Both the position numbers and the translations under genes were made by a program. Source: Candidatus Woesearchaeota archaeon (GTDB lineage Archaea > Nanobdellota > Nanobdellia > Woesearchaeales > SKIA01). From it: DNA of 22,085 nucleotides. Positions 1 to 8,000 of this stretch are shown piece after piece (position 1 is the first letter of the stretch; every line of letters begins with the position of its first letter). A model generated the notes under the pieces. The model searched no databases. It was not told the DNA's origin and saw only the letters and a list, made by a program, of their open reading frames with translations. The stretch spans positions 1 to 22,085 of the forward strand of contig SKIA01000041.1 of assembly GCA_007116645.1 (NCBI GenBank), written 5' to 3'.

Positions 1-2840
1 ACGTTGTAGTAGCAGAAGGAAAGTACACTTACAGACCAACTGCAGGAGCACGCTACTCTGACGCAGCCTTTAGCCAACGACTCACAACAGATTCGATGTA
101 TATCGAAGTAGGTCCAACCTTTGAAACATGGGTGCGACTCTTTGAACGCACTGAATTGCTCAGCTTACAAGTAAACGGAGTAGCAGTCAACTGGGGAGAA
201 CTCTTCAGTCAAGACCACCTCTACGCTTACGGAGTGGCTCACGCAGGCGGAGAATTGGACTTTAGAATACAAGACAACCGATACAACGACAACAGCGGAT
301 CAATTAACGTACGAATCTATGAAGGATACGCTGGATGGACCGGACAAGACGGATGCTTTGAACTAGCAGATGTTGCGGACGGAGAGTACGTTGTTGACGA
401 AATCAACCACCAAGGATGGGATGTTATCTCAGGACTTGGTCCAGTTACTATCGACGGTGACGCAACAATTACTGTTGTAAACGAAAATCCTGTACCTCCA
501 GCAACATCATTGGACGAAGGAAGCTTACAAGTAATCAAGTACACCTGCCCTGAAGGAACAGAAATTGTTCGAAACAGCGCAGCAGCACCTGATGAAAACG
601 GAGCGCACCAAGCACCTCCAGAATGTACTCTTACTGAAGGCGTACGCTTCGGAGTTATCCACGATGAAACCAACACCGGAACATCAGGACCATTCATTGG
701 ACTTGACGACGACGCAACTTGGACTTTCAAGGGAGAAACACAAGCAGACGGAACCACTCTTATTAGCGGACTGTCAACGAAAGGTCGCTACGGAGTAGCA
801 GAACTTGACGAAAGCAATGAACCAGTTTCACATGACAAAGTCATTGCGTTCTTCTGTTACGGAGACCCAGGAACCTTTACGGACAACTGGGACATGACCT
901 TTATCCAAGACGGAGATACATCGCACTGTATCATGTACAATGTTGAAGAAGACGAAGGCCCAGGAGATGGAGACACATCATCAACTAACGGCTTGATCAT
1001 TCACAAGTACGCTTGTGAACATCACGTTACCACAACTCGCGGCGCTAACGGCCCTGCAGCCAACGGAGACCACACGGTCCCTGCTGATTGTGAAGAGCTA
1101 AAAGGCGTAGAATTTGGATACATCTTCCAAGACGGAGTAACTGGAACATCAGCCCCATACCCTGGATACAGTGACGGAGCAACCTTCAACTCACTCGGAA
1201 AAACCAATGAAAATGGTAAGATCCAAGTTGAAGACCTCAACACTGACGGACGATACAACATTGCAGAAATTCGAGCAGACGGAACTCGCCTTGGCGACGA
1301 CGACATCATCGGATTCTACTGTATTGGTGACAAGGGTACAAGCACAGACAACTATGAATTCACTTTCGTACCAGAAGACGGATTCACACACTGTGTTGCA
1401 TACAACAAAAAGCAACTAAACCCTGGAAAATTCCAAGTATGTAAAGCAATCGTTGACAACCAAGGAACATTCCTCGACGACTGGTCAGACCTTCCAGATG
1501 CAACGTTCTCTATGGACGTGACCATTGGCGAAAATCAGGAGACATGGTCGACGGATACAACAAAAGAACCATACGTCATTGCCCAACAAAACGGCGCAGA
1601 TGTATATGCTCACTGTATCGTCCTTAAGGAATTCGACGACGTAACCGAAGCAATTACTGTTTCGTACGGACAAGAAATGATCGCAAGTGAAGTTGACTGG
1701 AAAGCTCCTGTCTATAACGACCTCTTTGGAGCAGTCCTACACGACCTTGATGTATATGGAACAAGTCCACATGCAGACGGTACAGCATTCATTTCAAAGA
1801 TCCACGTGGATTCCAAAGTACTGATTGTAAACCAATTAGATTTGCCACTGGATTCATCAGAAGACCCTGTCTGTGTTGACACAGCAATGTCTGACGAACG
1901 AGAAGCAGACGAAGTAATCAGTGCTGACCAAGGCGACCGCAAGGGCGGAAGCGCAGTACCTGCAGCACGATCAGTTCCTGAAGCAGCGCTAACATTCACA
2001 GCAGGCGAAAATGAGCAGAACTTCTTCTCATTAGGATTTGGTGGCGAAATCGTTGTACGCTTTGACGAACCATTCGGAGACGGACCAGGTGCAGACTTGG
2101 TTGTTATCGAAGACACATGGGGAGGAAACTACCCAGCTGAAACAGTAGAAGTGTTTGTTAGTCAAGACGGAACTAGCTGGACGTCTGTAGGATTCGGAAA
2201 CAACGCTGACCAAGCCACTACACACACCCACAACGAGTTTGACCTTAACGGTTCAGGACTTGCATGGGCACAGTACGTGAAGATTGTTGACACCACAGAT
2301 GCATCCCTCCACAACAACCAAGCGGACGGATTTGACATCAACGGAATCAAAGCACTGTACGACTACGAAGAAGTCTGTACTACTGGCAACGGAAACCATG
2401 GTGACAACATTCCTAGTGACCCTGAAACATCTGATGAAGACGACTCGCCTAAAGGAGACGACTCACCACGTGGTAGCAATCCAGACGAGACCTTTGCATC
2501 ACAGTCTATTCAACAGACTAGCGGTGGAAACCAACTCATGAACTGCGACTCACACCCATGGCTTCCATTCTGTAACGGAATCGAACCAGAAGTTGAAGAA
2601 GTCTCAGCAAGTGACTCATCAAATGAGCAAAGCGAAAGCCCAAGCCCAGCAACTGAGAGCTCAGATTCATCATCAGATGCAGAAGAGTCTTCAGAAACAC
2701 AACAAACAACCACTGTCGGACCAACCGGTATGGCATCAAGCTTGTTTGACGGAGTTCCATCAGGCGCAGGAGCACTCTTAGCAGTTCTCCTCTTGCTTGG
2801 ACTATTGGGACTTGGCTTTGCAGCCTTCAGAAAACCATAA
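1..2840 (+). CDS. Large multidomain cell-surface protein, C-terminal anchored (5' partial)
   Basis: The reading frame is open from the left edge (codons start at base 3), so the gene begins upstream; the ATG at 96 is internal. Domains in order: a region with lectin-like spacing (about 270-330); a SpaA/SdrD-like segment (about 330-500) with a G-C-F-E-L core; two tandem related domains (519-945 and 987-1412) with four matching cysteines each; a third related domain (about 1425-1830); a discoidin-like beta-sandwich with a D-G-x-x-W core (1986-2370); an acidic Ser/Glu/Thr-rich linker (2590-2720); and a hydrophobic helix (2755-2825) ending in R-K-P. This is the layout of a secreted adhesin or S-layer-associated protein anchored by its C-terminal helix, with the body outside the cell. 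The ligand is unknown. The signal peptide would lie outside the window. The frame is unbroken over 2.8 kb. Confidence 0.85.
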   Translation, partial: VVVAEGKYTYRPTAGARYSDAAFSQRLTTDSMYIEVGPTFETWVRLFERTELLSLQVNGVAVNWGELFSQDHLYAYGVAHAGGELDFRIQDNRYNDNSGSINVRIYEGYAGWTGQDGCFELADVADGEYVVDEINHQGWDVISGLGPVTIDGDATITVVNENPVPPATSLDEGSLQVIKYTCPEGTEIVRNSAAAPDENGAHQAPPECTLTEGVRFGVIHDETNTGTSGPFIGLDDDATWTFKGETQADGTTLISGLSTKGRYGVAELDESNEPVSHDKVIAFFCYGDPGTFTDNWDMTFIQDGDTSHCIMYNVEEDEGPGDGDTSSTNGLIIHKYACEHHVTTTRGANGPAANGDHTVPADCEELKGVEFGYIFQDGVTGTSAPYPGYSDGATFNSLGKTNENGKIQVEDLNTDGRYNIAEIRADGTRLGDDDIIGFYCIGDKGTSTDNYEFTFVPEDGFTHCVAYNKKQLNPGKFQVCKAIVDNQGTFLDDWSDLPDATFSMDVTIGENQETWSTDTTKEPYVIAQQNGADVYAHCIVLKEFDDVTEAITVSYGQEMIASEVDWKAPVYNDLFGAVLHDLDVYGTSPHADGTAFISKIHVDSKVLIVNQLDLPLDSSEDPVCVDTAMSDEREADEVISADQGDRKGGSAVPAARSVPEAALTFTAGENEQNFFSLGFGGEIVVRFDEPFGDGPGADLVVIEDTWGGNYPAETVEVFVSQDGTSWTSVGFGNNADQATTHTHNEFDLNGSGLAWAQYVKIVDTTDASLHNNQADGFDINGIKALYDYEEVCTTGNGNHGDNIPSDPETSDEDDSPKGDDSPRGSNPDETFASQSIQQTSGGNQLMNCDSHPWLPFCNGIEPEVEEVSASDSSNEQSESPSPATESSDSSSDAEESSETQQTTTVGPTGMASSLFDGVPSGAGALLAVLLLLGLLGLGFAAFRKP
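519..945 (+). repeat. SpaA/CnaB-like domain repeat, copy 1
   Basis: Direct protein-level repeat with 987-1412. Conserved landmarks in order are a K-Y-x-C start (Lys codon 537, Cys codon 546), a second Cys after P-P-E, a G-R-Y-x-x-A-E strand (Glu codon 801), an F-C-Y-G-D turn, and a C-x-x-Y-N end (Cys codon 927, Asn codon 939). The Lys/Glu/Asn arrangement matches the isopeptide triad of CnaB-type domains; that chemistry is inferred. Confidence 0.7.
987..1412 (+). repeat. SpaA/CnaB-like domain repeat, copy 2
   Basis: Second copy of the domain at 519-945 with the same landmarks: Lys codon 1005, Cys codon 1014, Glu codon 1266 in a G-R-Y-x-x-A-E strand, an F-Y-C-I-G-D turn, and a final C-x-x-Y-N with Asn codon 1404. 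The two copies have nearly equal length (about 142 codons) but have diverged well beyond recent duplication. Confidence 0.7.
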
Positions 2841-2845
2841 ATTAA

Positions 2846-2866
2846 TTTTTTTTTCTTTTTTTTCTC
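2846..2866 (+). terminator. T-rich archaeal terminator after the surface-protein gene
   Basis: A run of almost pure T (18 bases with one C, then C/T mix) begins six bases after the stop codon. No stable hairpin precedes it, so it fits the oligo-T signal that archaeal RNA polymerase uses alone. Confidence 0.6.
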
Positions 2867-2875
2867 TATCTTCTT

Positions 2876-2884
2876 CTTAAATTA
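2876..2884 (+). promoter_or_regulatory. TATA element for the PCD gene
   Basis: The sequence cttaaatta is centred about 23 bases upstream of the ATG at 2903. This places initiation at or next to the start codon, as elsewhere in this window. Confidence 0.45.
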
Positions 2885-2902
2885 GAACAACTTACCTTTC
2901 TT

Positions 2903-3205
2903 ATGACTCCTCTTTCAGAAAAAGAACTACAAGACGCGCTCACCAAGCTCCCTAACTGGGAAGTACAAGACGACATGCTCATCACAGCATTCGAATTTGA
3001 TGACTTTGCACAAACAATGCACTTTGCAAACCACATTGCAGACATTGCTGATCAACAACAGCACCACCCACGCATGATTATAGAGTTTGACCTATTACAA
3101 GTAGAACTCTCAACACATGACGCTGGTGATAAGGTTACGCAAAAAGACATTGATCTTGCGCACGCAATCGACCACCTCGAAGAACACCACGAACACATGC
3201 ATTAA
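2903..3205 (+). CDS. Pterin-4a-carbinolamine dehydratase (PCD/DCoH family)
   Basis: A 100-residue protein, the usual length for this single-domain family (called PhhB in bacteria). It dehydrates 4a-hydroxytetrahydropterin; in organisms without aromatic amino acid hydroxylases it is often linked to other pterins, including molybdopterin, so its substrate here is open. The sequence shows the family signature: an early P-N-W, an F-x-F strand, an H-H-P motif at residues 54-56, and T-H-D-A-G followed by T-x-x-D-x-x-L-A from residue 71. These histidines and the aspartate form the active site in characterised members. The C-terminus is His-rich. Its stop codon overlaps the convergent stop of the TadC-like gene by two bases. 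A TATA-like element sits about 23 bases upstream. Soluble, cytoplasmic. Confidence 0.9.
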   Translation: MTPLSEKELQDALTKLPNWEVQDDMLITAFEFDDFAQTMHFANHIADIADQQQHHPRMIIEFDLLQVELSTHDAGDKVTQKDIDLAHAIDHLEEHHEHMH

Positions 3206-5292
3206 AAGGCGCTCAGAACGCTTGCTGCTAGTAGGTTGAATGCTAGGATGACAACGAACGCAATGCTTGAATACATGATGGTTGCTAAGAACAGCGACTT
3301 GCCTTTAACGTATTCTTCAGACAGCGTGTCAACTCCGTTTTCAATACCTGATATCATGAAGGCAAGAATCCATACGACCTGAACGACGTAGATACCAACT
3401 ACTATCTGAAAATAATAAGTAGGGATTCCCATACCAAAAAGATCTACAGGAAGACCTCCACCGCCAAGGCCACCTTCAAGATCCGCTGCTTGCTCTTGAA
3501 TAGCACCAAGAACAGCAGTAATCATGCTAGTAATACCGATAACGATAGCCGCAATGGTGGGAAGCAAGAAATTAACCTGGCTTTTCATAGAAGATAACAC
3601 GTCAGCCAAGAGATCTTTTAATCGCTCATCAACGCGGTGCATCTCTTTAATGTACGTTGACATACTCATCAAGGCTTTAGAAGCCTCTACGGGACCTTTA
3701 CGAGATGACTCGACAAGAACCTTCATGGACGACTCAATAAGATTAGAAGGATACTGAACAAGAGCTCCGTGTTTAGGGTTAAAGATTGCTTCTTCAACGC
3801 CCATACCAAGACGGGTAATATTATTTGCAACAAGAGCAAAGAAATCCCCGCCACGCGTGCCTTCCATAGTAGCAGCTACTTTTCCAAAAGCAATCTCTGC
3901 AGGGATACCATCACCAATACGGTTTCCGAGTTGAAAGAGTGCAGAAGCAAACTCATCTTCGAGCTGCCGAGAACGGCGACGGATCTCAATAAGAGACCTT
4001 GTTCGTCGATGATAAAACCACCATAAACCAAGACCAGCAGCAAGCGTGATACAAATAGAAATGAGTCCTGCTCCCAAACCAAACGGTCCGTAACCGTCAT
4101 CAGTATAGCCTAAGAACTCAAACGGACCAAACTCAATCTCACCCACACCAAACCAGTGCATAAACAAAGGAGACAAACCAATTAACAACAACACTCCTGC
4201 AATAAATAGTGCTTCTACAGCAGGGTTTTTTGAGTGCTCACCCATTTCATGGTAGAGTTGTGAGATATCTGCTTCTCCGTAACCAGTAGGCCTGGTAGAA
4301 AGAATGCGCTTTCCCATGTAAAATACTCCTAAGGGTAATAACACGTTATACATGGAAAAAATGACTGTCCAGTGCATATCAAAAAATGATACTGCAAGAG
4401 GCAAGATGACAAGGCCAAGAACAGGAAGAATAATTCCCAACATGTGAAGCATGGTTAGAGGGCTCTTGAGGTCTTGTGCGTAATGAAGCATCTTTTCATA
4501 CGTCTCATCAAGCATGACTTCCAAAGACTTGTCAAGGGACGCAAGGCGTCGCTCATTAGTGTTTTCAAACAATGAAGACTCAATAAGATGAATTGCTTCG
4601 ATAAACTCATTTGCGTCTCCGCGCCAAAACTTAAGGTAATTCTCAAAACTCTCAGAAACACTTTGATAACGCTCTGTTTCTACATCCCACAAAATTTTCT
4701 TGAGATCCAAAGCCAAAGGAGGACCGATGTGTGCTGAAGCGAACTCAATGGCCAGTTCCAAGTTAGGAGTGTGACGCATATACGTTACCATGTAAAACAC
4801 ACACAACACCATCTGGTTTGATGCTTGCTGTCGCCAGCGGCGAGCAAGAAAGTGCGGCATGTTATTGAGCGGAACATACAACATAATTGCGATAATGACT
4901 GAAAACGCCATAAACCACAACGAAAGATTGCCTGTGAACAAGAACGGAACGAACACAGTAAACACAAGAGATAATATGAAAGTGAAAAACGGAGCAATAA
5001 TTGCAAGGGCTAATACATCACTTGGGCTGATGCTCATGTGAGCAGTGTCGATTTGTCTTTGAATGTCAGGCCCACGCTTACCAGGACTTATCCCAACAAC
5101 TTTTCCTGCCCAGGCAGCAGATTTTTCATACCAAGAATTCTGTCTTGGCATATTATCGCGACGAAATTGTTCATACTCATGACTACGAACGCTCTCCACA
5201 TCTCCAAGCTCTTCTTTAAGCTGACGTTGGACTTGTGCTTTGAGAGACTCTAATGTTATGCCTTTGCTTGTCGAGCCAGATGCTGAATTCAC
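3202..5292 (-). CDS. TadC/FlaJ-like membrane protein of a type II/IV secretion-like machine
   Basis: Polytopic protein with about nine membrane helices and two cytoplasmic blocks resembling the T2SS-F domain (GspF/TadC/FlaJ). In known machines this platform protein couples the ATPase to the growing pilus or archaellum. A duplicated F domain is typical of TadC/FlaJ-type archaeal proteins. The open frame reaches an ATG at 5379, but that would overlap the ATPase by 164 bases. I prefer GTG 5292: it has a GAGG motif nine bases upstream and gives 696 residues with an amphipathic, coil-prone N-terminus. It overlaps the ATPase end by 77 bases. ATG 5151 (650 residues) is a conservative alternative. 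It is co-transcribed with, and presumably the direct partner of, the ATPase. Confidence 0.85.
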   Translation of the reverse strand: MNSASGSTSKGITLESLKAQVQRQLKEELGDVESVRSHEYEQFRRDNMPRQNSWYEKSAAWAGKVVGISPGKRGPDIQRQIDTAHMSISPSDVLALAIIAPFFTFILSLVFTVFVPFLFTGNLSLWFMAFSVIIAIMLYVPLNNMPHFLARRWRQQASNQMVLCVFYMVTYMRHTPNLELAIEFASAHIGPPLALDLKKILWDVETERYQSVSESFENYLKFWRGDANEFIEAIHLIESSLFENTNERRLASLDKSLEVMLDETYEKMLHYAQDLKSPLTMLHMLGIILPVLGLVILPLAVSFFDMHWTVIFSMYNVLLPLGVFYMGKRILSTRPTGYGEADISQLYHEMGEHSKNPAVEALFIAGVLLLIGLSPLFMHWFGVGEIEFGPFEFLGYTDDGYGPFGLGAGLISICITLAAGLGLWWFYHRRTRSLIEIRRRSRQLEDEFASALFQLGNRIGDGIPAEIAFGKVAATMEGTRGGDFFALVANNITRLGMGVEEAIFNPKHGALVQYPSNLIESSMKVLVESSRKGPVEASKALMSMSTYIKEMHRVDERLKDLLADVLSSMKSQVNFLLPTIAAIVIGITSMITAVLGAIQEQAADLEGGLGGGGLPVDLFGMGIPTYYFQIVVGIYVVQVVWILAFMISGIENGVDTLSEEYVKGKSLFLATIMYSSIAFVVILAFNLLAASVLSAF

Positions 5293-7513
5293 GTAATATT
5301 TCCTCAGATAAGTTAGTGTGCTTGCGAGCACGGATTTGTTGACTAATGCGATGGAAGCGGTCGTTTGCACGAATAACAAAGGGCGCTTCTAATAATTCAG
5401 GAAGGTCATCGTCTTGTGCTGCTTGCACAATAAGTCCCTTAAAGCTTGCGCGCAACTGGATCTCGTTCCACACAGCATCCCAGTTACCAGCCCACTCCTT
5501 AACGTTTCCTGCAATCGCTTTTAAGATTTCAGACTCTCCGTTGATCAAGGCGTCCGTCGGTTCGAGCTGGTCAGTAATCGGATTGTACTTCATTAAAGTC
5601 ACAAAGCCGTTTTCAAGAACAGGATCGTTTTCCCAGTGCTTTTGGACTTCACAAATCTCAGTGATGCGGCGTACGCGATGAAGCCCGTCAGGACTGCGAA
5701 CAGGGTTTGCAACCACAATGATATCGGTTGCTTTAAACGAAGTTTTAGGAACTTTAAGATCGTTTACCACACGGTCAAATACACCGTACGGACTATCACC
5801 GTGAATAGTTCCTGCAACAACGTTAGCCAAGGCACCAACACGCATAGCTTCGTAAAGCGCTGCAGCTTCTGTAGAGCGGACTTCTCCAATAATTAAACTA
5901 CTATCGCCCAGACGCAACGTCGTACGAATACCCGCATCTGCAGGGACCTCAGACGTACCAGAAGAAAGCGCTGACGCCACTTTCATCTGCTGAATGTTAT
6001 ATCCTAAGTTTTGTAGTTGCAACGAAGGAAGCTCTAGCGTATCTTCAATAGTGATGATGCGGTATTTACGCATAATCTCAACCATCAAACTTCCCAGCAA
6101 AGAACTCTTACCTGCACTACGCGTTCCTGCTACAAGGAAGGTACGGTTTCCGTCAATAAGAAACGACAATAGCCCTGCACCAAGAGGAGTCATCATACCA
6201 TTTTGAATAAACAGCGGAAACGTCCACGGCTTGTCACGATGGCGCCTAAATGCGAACGCTAAACCAGAAGGATCAAGAGGTCTGCCAATTGCTCCAACAC
6301 GCGCAGAAGCCGTTCCCGGAATGGTGATGTCTGCGTCAAGAACAGGATTTGCTTCGTCAAACGGACGACCAGAAATCATTCTGAGCTTTGACGCCCAAGA
6401 ATCAACCTCAGGAATTGTTGGAATAATGTTAGTCATACAATCTTCAAACTCGCCATGAACTAAGTACAGCGGAGTGCGCCCTGTAGGGCTGTTAATAGTA
6501 ATGTCTTGAATCGCGGGGTCTTCTAACAATACCTCAATAAGCCCAAAGCCTACAGTGTATCGGATAAGAATTTTTGTGAGTCGCTCAAGCTCTTCTTCGG
6601 TAAGATGAATGTCTCGCTTGATGGCAAGCTCTTCTAACAAGTCAGTACCCACGTTAGCAAATACTTCTCGCATACGCTCAGGATCCACAAAGTCATCTTC
6701 GGTTGGTTTGTGCTCGGACAAAATCTTTCTTGCGGTATCAAGTAAGTCGTAGTGTTCTTCAGAGAGCTTAAATTCCGGAGGTGTAAGGTGGTAGAGGTAT
6801 TGAATCGTATCGGGAAGAGTAAAAATAGCAACCTCTGCTTCGCCAACAGAGTACGACTTAATTTCTTGGGCTCCGCGAGGATACTCTGCCATGATCTTTG
6901 TAAACATAAAATCAGGTTTAATCTGGGGAAAGAAGAGTTTACGATAGACTGCACGATCACCCACCTTGTATCCTTCAAGCTCAGAAGAAACTTTCTGAAT
7001 TATTTTTGTTTCTTGCAAAAGAGATGATACGCGCTCGAGTACTTCGATATACTTTTTCCAACCATCTTCTTCTGTTTCGTCAAGACTTTTATCGCGATTA
7101 ACAACTGCTTTTCGCAATTCTCGACGTAAGCTCACAAAAGCACCTACTGGATCTTTTTTGAGCATGTCATAAATGATGGTCCGCAAAAACGTGTAGCGTT
7201 GAGAAATAACTTGTTCAGGAACACCAGGAGACTCAAGGTAAGTAAGAGTTGCGCGTTTTTCATGAATAAGCACGCGATACAAACGAGCGATTTCTGAGAG
7301 AAGTTGCGTTTGATTAAAATCGTACTCATAGTCCTGTTTTTGACTATACACGATCTTTGTGATACTTCGATTCTCGATGAGTTGGTCAATCGCTTCTGAC
7401 ATACAAATGCCATTGTCTTCAAGGCTTGGAACAACAAATGCAGTTGAGCAGTCTGCGAATAGGATGTTGTCTTCTCCTTGCCTAATTACTTCATATGAAA
7501 AGCCTGTTGCCAT
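5216..7513 (-). CDS. Type II/IV secretion system ATPase (VirB11/TadA/FlaI-like)
   Basis: Hexameric secretion ATPase family; energises assembly of pili, archaella or related fibres on the cytoplasmic face. From the ATG at 7513 the protein has 765 residues, clearly longer than the roughly 500 residues common in FlaI or TadA. The extra length lies in a long N-terminal region (about 300 residues, helical and charged) and a C-terminal extension after the ATPase core. Visible motifs are the Walker A G-T-R-S-A-G-K-S at residues 463-470, an aspartate box I-T-I-E-D-T, the Walker B region I-I-G-E-V-R-S with Glu 544, and a histidine box G-T-I-H-G-D with His 571. All catalytic elements are intact. The longer frame to 7609 would run into the divergent gene and past the TATA box, so I reject it. 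First gene of a two-gene unit with the TadC-like protein. Confidence 0.92.
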   Translation of the reverse strand: MATGFSYEVIRQGEDNILFADCSTAFVVPSLEDNGICMSEAIDQLIENRSITKIVYSQKQDYEYDFNQTQLLSEIARLYRVLIHEKRATLTYLESPGVPEQVISQRYTFLRTIIYDMLKKDPVGAFVSLRRELRKAVVNRDKSLDETEEDGWKKYIEVLERVSSLLQETKIIQKVSSELEGYKVGDRAVYRKLFFPQIKPDFMFTKIMAEYPRGAQEIKSYSVGEAEVAIFTLPDTIQYLYHLTPPEFKLSEEHYDLLDTARKILSEHKPTEDDFVDPERMREVFANVGTDLLEELAIKRDIHLTEEELERLTKILIRYTVGFGLIEVLLEDPAIQDITINSPTGRTPLYLVHGEFEDCMTNIIPTIPEVDSWASKLRMISGRPFDEANPVLDADITIPGTASARVGAIGRPLDPSGLAFAFRRHRDKPWTFPLFIQNGMMTPLGAGLLSFLIDGNRTFLVAGTRSAGKSSLLGSLMVEIMRKYRIITIEDTLELPSLQLQNLGYNIQQMKVASALSSGTSEVPADAGIRTTLRLGDSSLIIGEVRSTEAAALYEAMRVGALANVVAGTIHGDSPYGVFDRVVNDLKVPKTSFKATDIIVVANPVRSPDGLHRVRRITEICEVQKHWENDPVLENGFVTLMKYNPITDQLEPTDALINGESEILKAIAGNVKEWAGNWDAVWNEIQLRASFKGLIVQAAQDDDLPELLEAPFVIRANDRFHRISQQIRARKHTNLSEEILREFSIWLDKQRHNIRVSQSTSPTSA
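5302..5305 (-). promoter_or_regulatory. Ribosome binding site deciding the TadC-like GTG start
   Basis: GAGG on the minus strand, nine bases before GTG 5292 and inside the 3' end of the ATPase gene. No comparable motif precedes ATG 5379 or ATG 5151. Confidence 0.45.
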
Positions 7514-7533
7514 TCCCACCTCTGTGCGCGATA

Positions 7534-7545
7534 CATATAAATAAC
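7534..7545. promoter_or_regulatory. Shared divergent TATA element between ATPase and coiled-coil genes
   Basis: The sequence catataaataac reads as a TATA box on both strands. On the minus strand it is centred 27 bases before the ATPase ATG. On the plus strand it lies about 47 bases before the ATG at 7586, leaving a short leader. A second TATA-like string (7573-7579) is too close to that ATG to serve it. Confidence 0.45.
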
Positions 7546-7585
7546 GCTGCTCACATGAATACACTGAGGACGGTATAAAAACCTT

Positions 7586-7960
7586 ATGGCAAAACAAGAA
7601 GCTCCACAAGCACCAGACCCAGTAATTCAGGGAATGACAGACCTTTCTCGAAGACTACGTGTTCTGGAAGAAAGATATACTGTTTTGCGACGAAAAGGAC
7701 AGTTAGCAGAAGAAAACTTTATTCGTGACATGCAAGAACTACGAGATAGTGTCGAGATGGTCAGCGAAGAAGCCACCGCCCTTCGAAGACTCCTTGTAGA
7801 AGTTGATGATAAGCTTGACAGATTCTTAGAACAAGCAAAAAACGCTGCTCCAAGAGAAGACGTGTTGCTCCTCAAAAAGTATATTGAGATGTGGGATCCT
7901 ATGCAATACTTAACACGAGAAGAGGCACGTAGATTGCTTGAGCAGAGAAGGAAGGTTTAA
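7586..7960 (+). CDS. Small coiled-coil protein, putative secretion-machine component
   Basis: I do not recognise a named family. The 124 residues have a short Ala/Pro/Gln-rich start, a continuous charged heptad-like helix (about residues 15-95), and a compact end with a W-D-P-M-x-Y-x-T-R-E-E-A motif. The domain plan recalls the archaellum accessory proteins FlaC/D/E: a cytoplasmic coiled coil followed by a small helical module. I cannot claim homology. It is transcribed divergently from the ATPase and followed 40 bases later by another coiled-coil gene, which suggests a role with the ATPase. The start is uncertain: Met 17 (base 7634) is an alternative if the TATA-like string at 7573 is the real promoter. 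No signal peptide or membrane helix. Confidence 0.75.
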   Translation: MAKQEAPQAPDPVIQGMTDLSRRLRVLEERYTVLRRKGQLAEENFIRDMQELRDSVEMVSEEATALRRLLVEVDDKLDRFLEQAKNAAPREDVLLLKKYIEMWDPMQYLTREEARRLLEQRRKV

Positions 7961-7988
7961 AAAGGATGTGTGCGCTGTGTACAGTAGA

Positions 7989-7995
7989 GAGGTGA
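7989..7995 (+). promoter_or_regulatory. Shine-Dalgarno for the GTG start at 8001
   Basis: GAGGTGA lies five bases before GTG 8001, with no TATA box at the right distance. This fixes the GTG as the start and implies co-transcription with the gene ending at 7960. The ATG at 7997 is in another frame. Confidence 0.65.
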
Positions 7996-8000
7996 GATGA

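Noticed and set aside
317..2775. Several open frames of 60-150 codons opposite or out of frame with the surface-protein gene
   Set aside because: They mirror the strong codon bias of the real frame (few stops on the other strand), have low-complexity Ser/Val-rich translations and lack promoters.
2720..2840. Sortase-type LPXTG sorting signal at the end of the surface protein
   Set aside because: There is a hydrophobic helix and a basic tail but no LPXTG-like motif before it; simple membrane anchoring, or an archaeosortase-like signal I cannot confirm, is more likely.
5293..5379. Longer N-terminus of the TadC-like protein from ATG 5379
   Set aside because: It would overlap the ATPase gene by 164 bases, has no ribosome binding site, and the extra residues are the off-frame reading of conserved ATPase sequence.
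7573..7579. TATA box directly upstream of the 7586 gene
   Set aside because: Only about ten bases separate it from the ATG, too few for archaeal initiation upstream of that codon; kept only as an alternative that would imply a start at 7634.
7514..7609. Longer ATPase from an ATG at 7609
   Set aside because: It runs through the divergent TATA region and into the neighbouring coding region; the ATG at 7513 has a TATA box 27 bases upstream and a family-like start.
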